Of a stretch of 64,000 nt of DNA, positions 61,310 through 64,000 are shown piece after piece. A program made the translations under genes and the position numbers. Every line of letters begins with the position of its first letter. Position 1 is the first letter of the stretch. The stretch is from Apostichopus japonicus (Eukaryota; Echinodermata; Holothuroidea; Aspidochirotida; Stichopodidae). Location of the stretch: assembly GCF_037975245.1 (NCBI RefSeq), contig NC_092562.1, positions 17,311,521-17,375,520 on the forward strand. The letters run 5' to 3'. The notes beneath the pieces are model-generated. The model was given only the letters and a program-made list of their open reading frames with translations. It was not told the origin of the DNA and did no database searches.

Positions 61310-64000
61310 ACTTACAGCTCCCCGTGTAGGCACTTGCTGTAAAAGATCGGCAAAAGACGTCATCACCCGGGGTTCGAACCAGGGATGCAAAAGAGAGTCT
61401 CGATCATCAGCTCGTACAGTGCGCCAAGCCATCGCGCCACTGTTTGGACTGAGATATTAGGTGGATTAACTAATACTTACAGCTCCCCGTGTAGGCACTT
61501 GCTGTAAAAGATCGGCAAAAGACGTCATCACCCGGGGTTCGAACCAGGGATGCAAAAGAGAGTCTCGATCATCAGCTCGTACAGTGCGCCAAGCCATCGC
61601 GCCACTGTTTGGACTGAGATATTAGGTGGATTAACTAATACTTACAGCTCCCCGTGTAGGCACTTGCTGTAAAAGATCGGCAAAAGACGTCATCACCCGG
61701 GGTTCGAACCAGGGATGCAAAAGAGAGTCTCGATCATCAGCTCGTACAGTGCGCCAAGCCATCGCGCCACTGTTTGGACTGAGATATTAGGTGGATTAAC
61801 TAATACTTACAGCTCCCCGTGTAGGCACTTGCTGTAAAAGATCGGCAAAAGACGTCATCACCCGGGGTTCGAACCAGGGATGCAAAAGAGAGTCTCGATC
61901 ATCAGCTCGTACAGTGCGCCAAGCCATCGCGCCACTGTTTGGACTGAGATATTAGGTGGATTAACTAATACTTACAGCTCCCCGTGTAGGCACTTGCTGT
62001 AAAAGATCGGCAAAAGACGTCATCACCCGGGGTTCGAACCAGGGATGCAAAAGAGAGTCTCGATCATCAGCTCGTACAGTGCGCCAAGCCATCGCGCCAC
62101 TGTTTGGACTGAGATATTAGGTGGATTAACTAATACTTACAGCTCCCCGTGTAGGCACTTGCTGTAAAAGATCGGCAAAAGACGTCATCACCCGGGGTTC
62201 GAACCAGGGATGCAAAAGAGAGTCTCGATCATCAGCTCGTACAGTGCGCCAAGCCATCGCGCCACTGTTTGGACTGAGATATTAGGTGGATTAACTAATA
62301 CTTACAGCTCCCCGTGTAGGCACTTGCTGTAAAAGATCGGCAAAAGACGTCATCACCCGGGGTTCGAACCAGGGATGCAAAAGAGAGTCTCGATCATCAG
62401 CTCGTACAGTGCGCCAAGCCATCGCGCCACTGTTTGGACTGAGATATTAGGTGGATTAACTAATACTTACAGCTCCCCGTGTAGGCACTTGCTGTAAAAG
62501 ATCGGCAAAAGACGTCATCACCCGGGGTTCGAACCAGGGATGCAAAAGAGAGTCTCGATCATCAGCTCGTACAGTGCGCCAAGCCATCGCGCCACTGTTT
62601 GGACTGAGATATTAGGTGGATTAACTAATACTTACAGCTCCCCGTGTAGGCACTTGCTGTAAAAGATCGGCAAAAGACGTCATCACCCGGGGTTCGAACC
62701 AGGGATGCAAAAGAGAGTCTCGATCATCAGCTCGTACAGTGCGCCAAGCCATCGCGCCACTGTTTGGACTGAGATATTAGGTGGATTAACTAATACTTAC
62801 AGCTCCCCGTGTAGGCACTTGCTGTAAAAGATCGGCAAAAGACGTCATCACCCGGGGTTCGAACCAGGGATGCAAAAGAGAGTCTCGATCATCAGCTCGT
62901 ACAGTGCGCCAAGCCATCGCGCCACTGTTTGGACTGAGATATTAGGTGGATTAACTAATACTTACAGCTCCCCGTGTAGGCACTTGCTGTAAAAGATCGG
63001 CAAAAGACGTCATCACCCGGGGTTCGAACCAGGGATGCAAAAGAGAGTCTCGATCATCAGCTCGTACAGTGCGCCAAGCCATCGCGCCACTGTTTGGACT
63101 GAGATATTAGGTGGATTAACTAATACTTACAGCTCCCCGTGTAGGCACTTGCTGTAAAAGATCGGCAAAAGACGTCATCACCCGGGGTTCGAACCAGGGA
63201 TGCAAAAGAGAGTCTCGATCATCAGCTCGTACAGTGCGCCAAGCCATCGCGCCACTGTTTGGACTGAGATATTAGGTGGATTAACTAATACTTACAGCTC
63301 CCCGTGTAGGCACTTGCTGTAAAAGATCGGCAAAAGACGTCATCACCCGGGGTTCGAACCAGGGATGCAAAAGAGAGTCTCGATCATCAGCTCGTACAGT
63401 GCGCCAAGCCATCGCGCCACTGTTTGGACTGAGATATTAGGTGGATTAACTAATACTTACAGCTCCCCGTGTAGGCACTTGCTGTAAAAGATCGGCAAAA
63501 GACGTCATCACCCGGGGTTCGAACCAGGGATGCAAAAGAGAGTCTCGATCATCAGCTCGTACAGTGCGCCAAGCCATCGCGCCACTGTTTGGACTGAGAT
63601 ATTAGGTGGATTAACTAATACTTACAGCTCCCCGTGTAGGCACTTGCTGTAAAAGATCGGCAAAAGACGTCATCACCCGGGGTTCGAACCAGGGATGCAA
63701 AAGAGAGTCTCGATCATCAGCTCGTACAGTGCGCCAAGCCATCGCGCCACTGTTTGGACTGAGATATTAGGTGGATTAACTAATACTTACAGCTCCCCGT
63801 GTAGGCACTTGCTGTAAAAGATCGGCAAAAGACGTCATCACCCGGGGTTCGAACCAGGGATGCAAAAGAGAGTCTCGATCATCAGCTCGTACAGTGCGCC
63901 AAGCCATCGCGCCACTGTTTGGACTGAGATATTAGGTGGATTAACTAATACTTACAGCTCCCCGTGTAGGCACTTGCTGTAAAAGATCGGCAAAAGACGT
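61310..64000. repeat. Satellite array, family B, regular copies to the window end
   Basis: About 16 copies of exactly 165 bp with acttacag, indistinguishable by eye from the block at 28087..52999. The array runs past the end of the window. No gene, RNA gene or other element is visible here. Confidence 0.96.

Noticed and set aside
1-64000. CENP-B box in the satellite unit
   Set aside because: No match to the CENP-B box pattern was seen in the unit; a centromeric role remains only a possibility based on length and homogeneity.

Overview
The window is almost entirely one tandem satellite array from a eukaryotic, probably invertebrate, genome. The unit is about 165 bp and occurs in roughly 354 copies (about 329 to the left and 25 to the right of a single interruption). 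No bacterial-type gene, operon or CRISPR is present. Eukaryotic origin rests on nucleosome-length satellite DNA, a tRNA-like Pol III box pair in every unit, and a LINE-type (non-LTR) retrotransposon. The species cannot be named from the sequence alone.

Layout. 1..14254: family A satellite, carrying several homogenised sub-variants. 14232..14277: a 23-bp duplication exactly at the switch to family B. 14278..17781: heterogeneous family B. 17782..17881: a 100-N assembly gap. 17882..20015: regular family B. 20016..28086: family B copies full of one-base indels. 28087..52999: about 150 copies identical by eye except for one substitution. 53000..54348: nine copies with a T-to-C change. 54349..59844: a 5.5-kb minus-strand non-LTR retrotransposon bounded by the 6-bp repeat gcactt. 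59851..61309: eight more copies with the same T-to-C change. 61310..64000: regular family B.

The satellite unit read on the minus strand has an A-box-like segment with a perfectly paired D stem and a consensus B box, so it looks tRNA/SINE-derived. It also has TTTT runs that would limit Pol III transcripts, and a 7-bp inverted repeat around a 17-nt loop. The retrotransposon inserted at the loop/stem boundary of that inverted repeat.

The retrotransposon is the only coding DNA. From its 5' end on the minus strand it holds: a short 5' UTR with a 10-bp tandem repeat; an intact ORF1 (490 aa, three CCHC knuckles and two C-terminal C2H2-like fingers); a shortened endonuclease remnant of L1/Tx1 type; an intact ORF2 (987 aa, APE endonuclease plus reverse transcriptase of CR1/L2/Jockey type); and a 3' UTR with a hairpin, AATAAA and a short ATGAA-type tail. 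The presence of part of one endonuclease and the whole of another, from apparently different LINE clades, suggests a chimera made by template switching or recombination. Removing the element plus one copy of gcactt restores an exact 165-bp unit, so the insertion is clean and probably young. Both main ORFs are uninterrupted.
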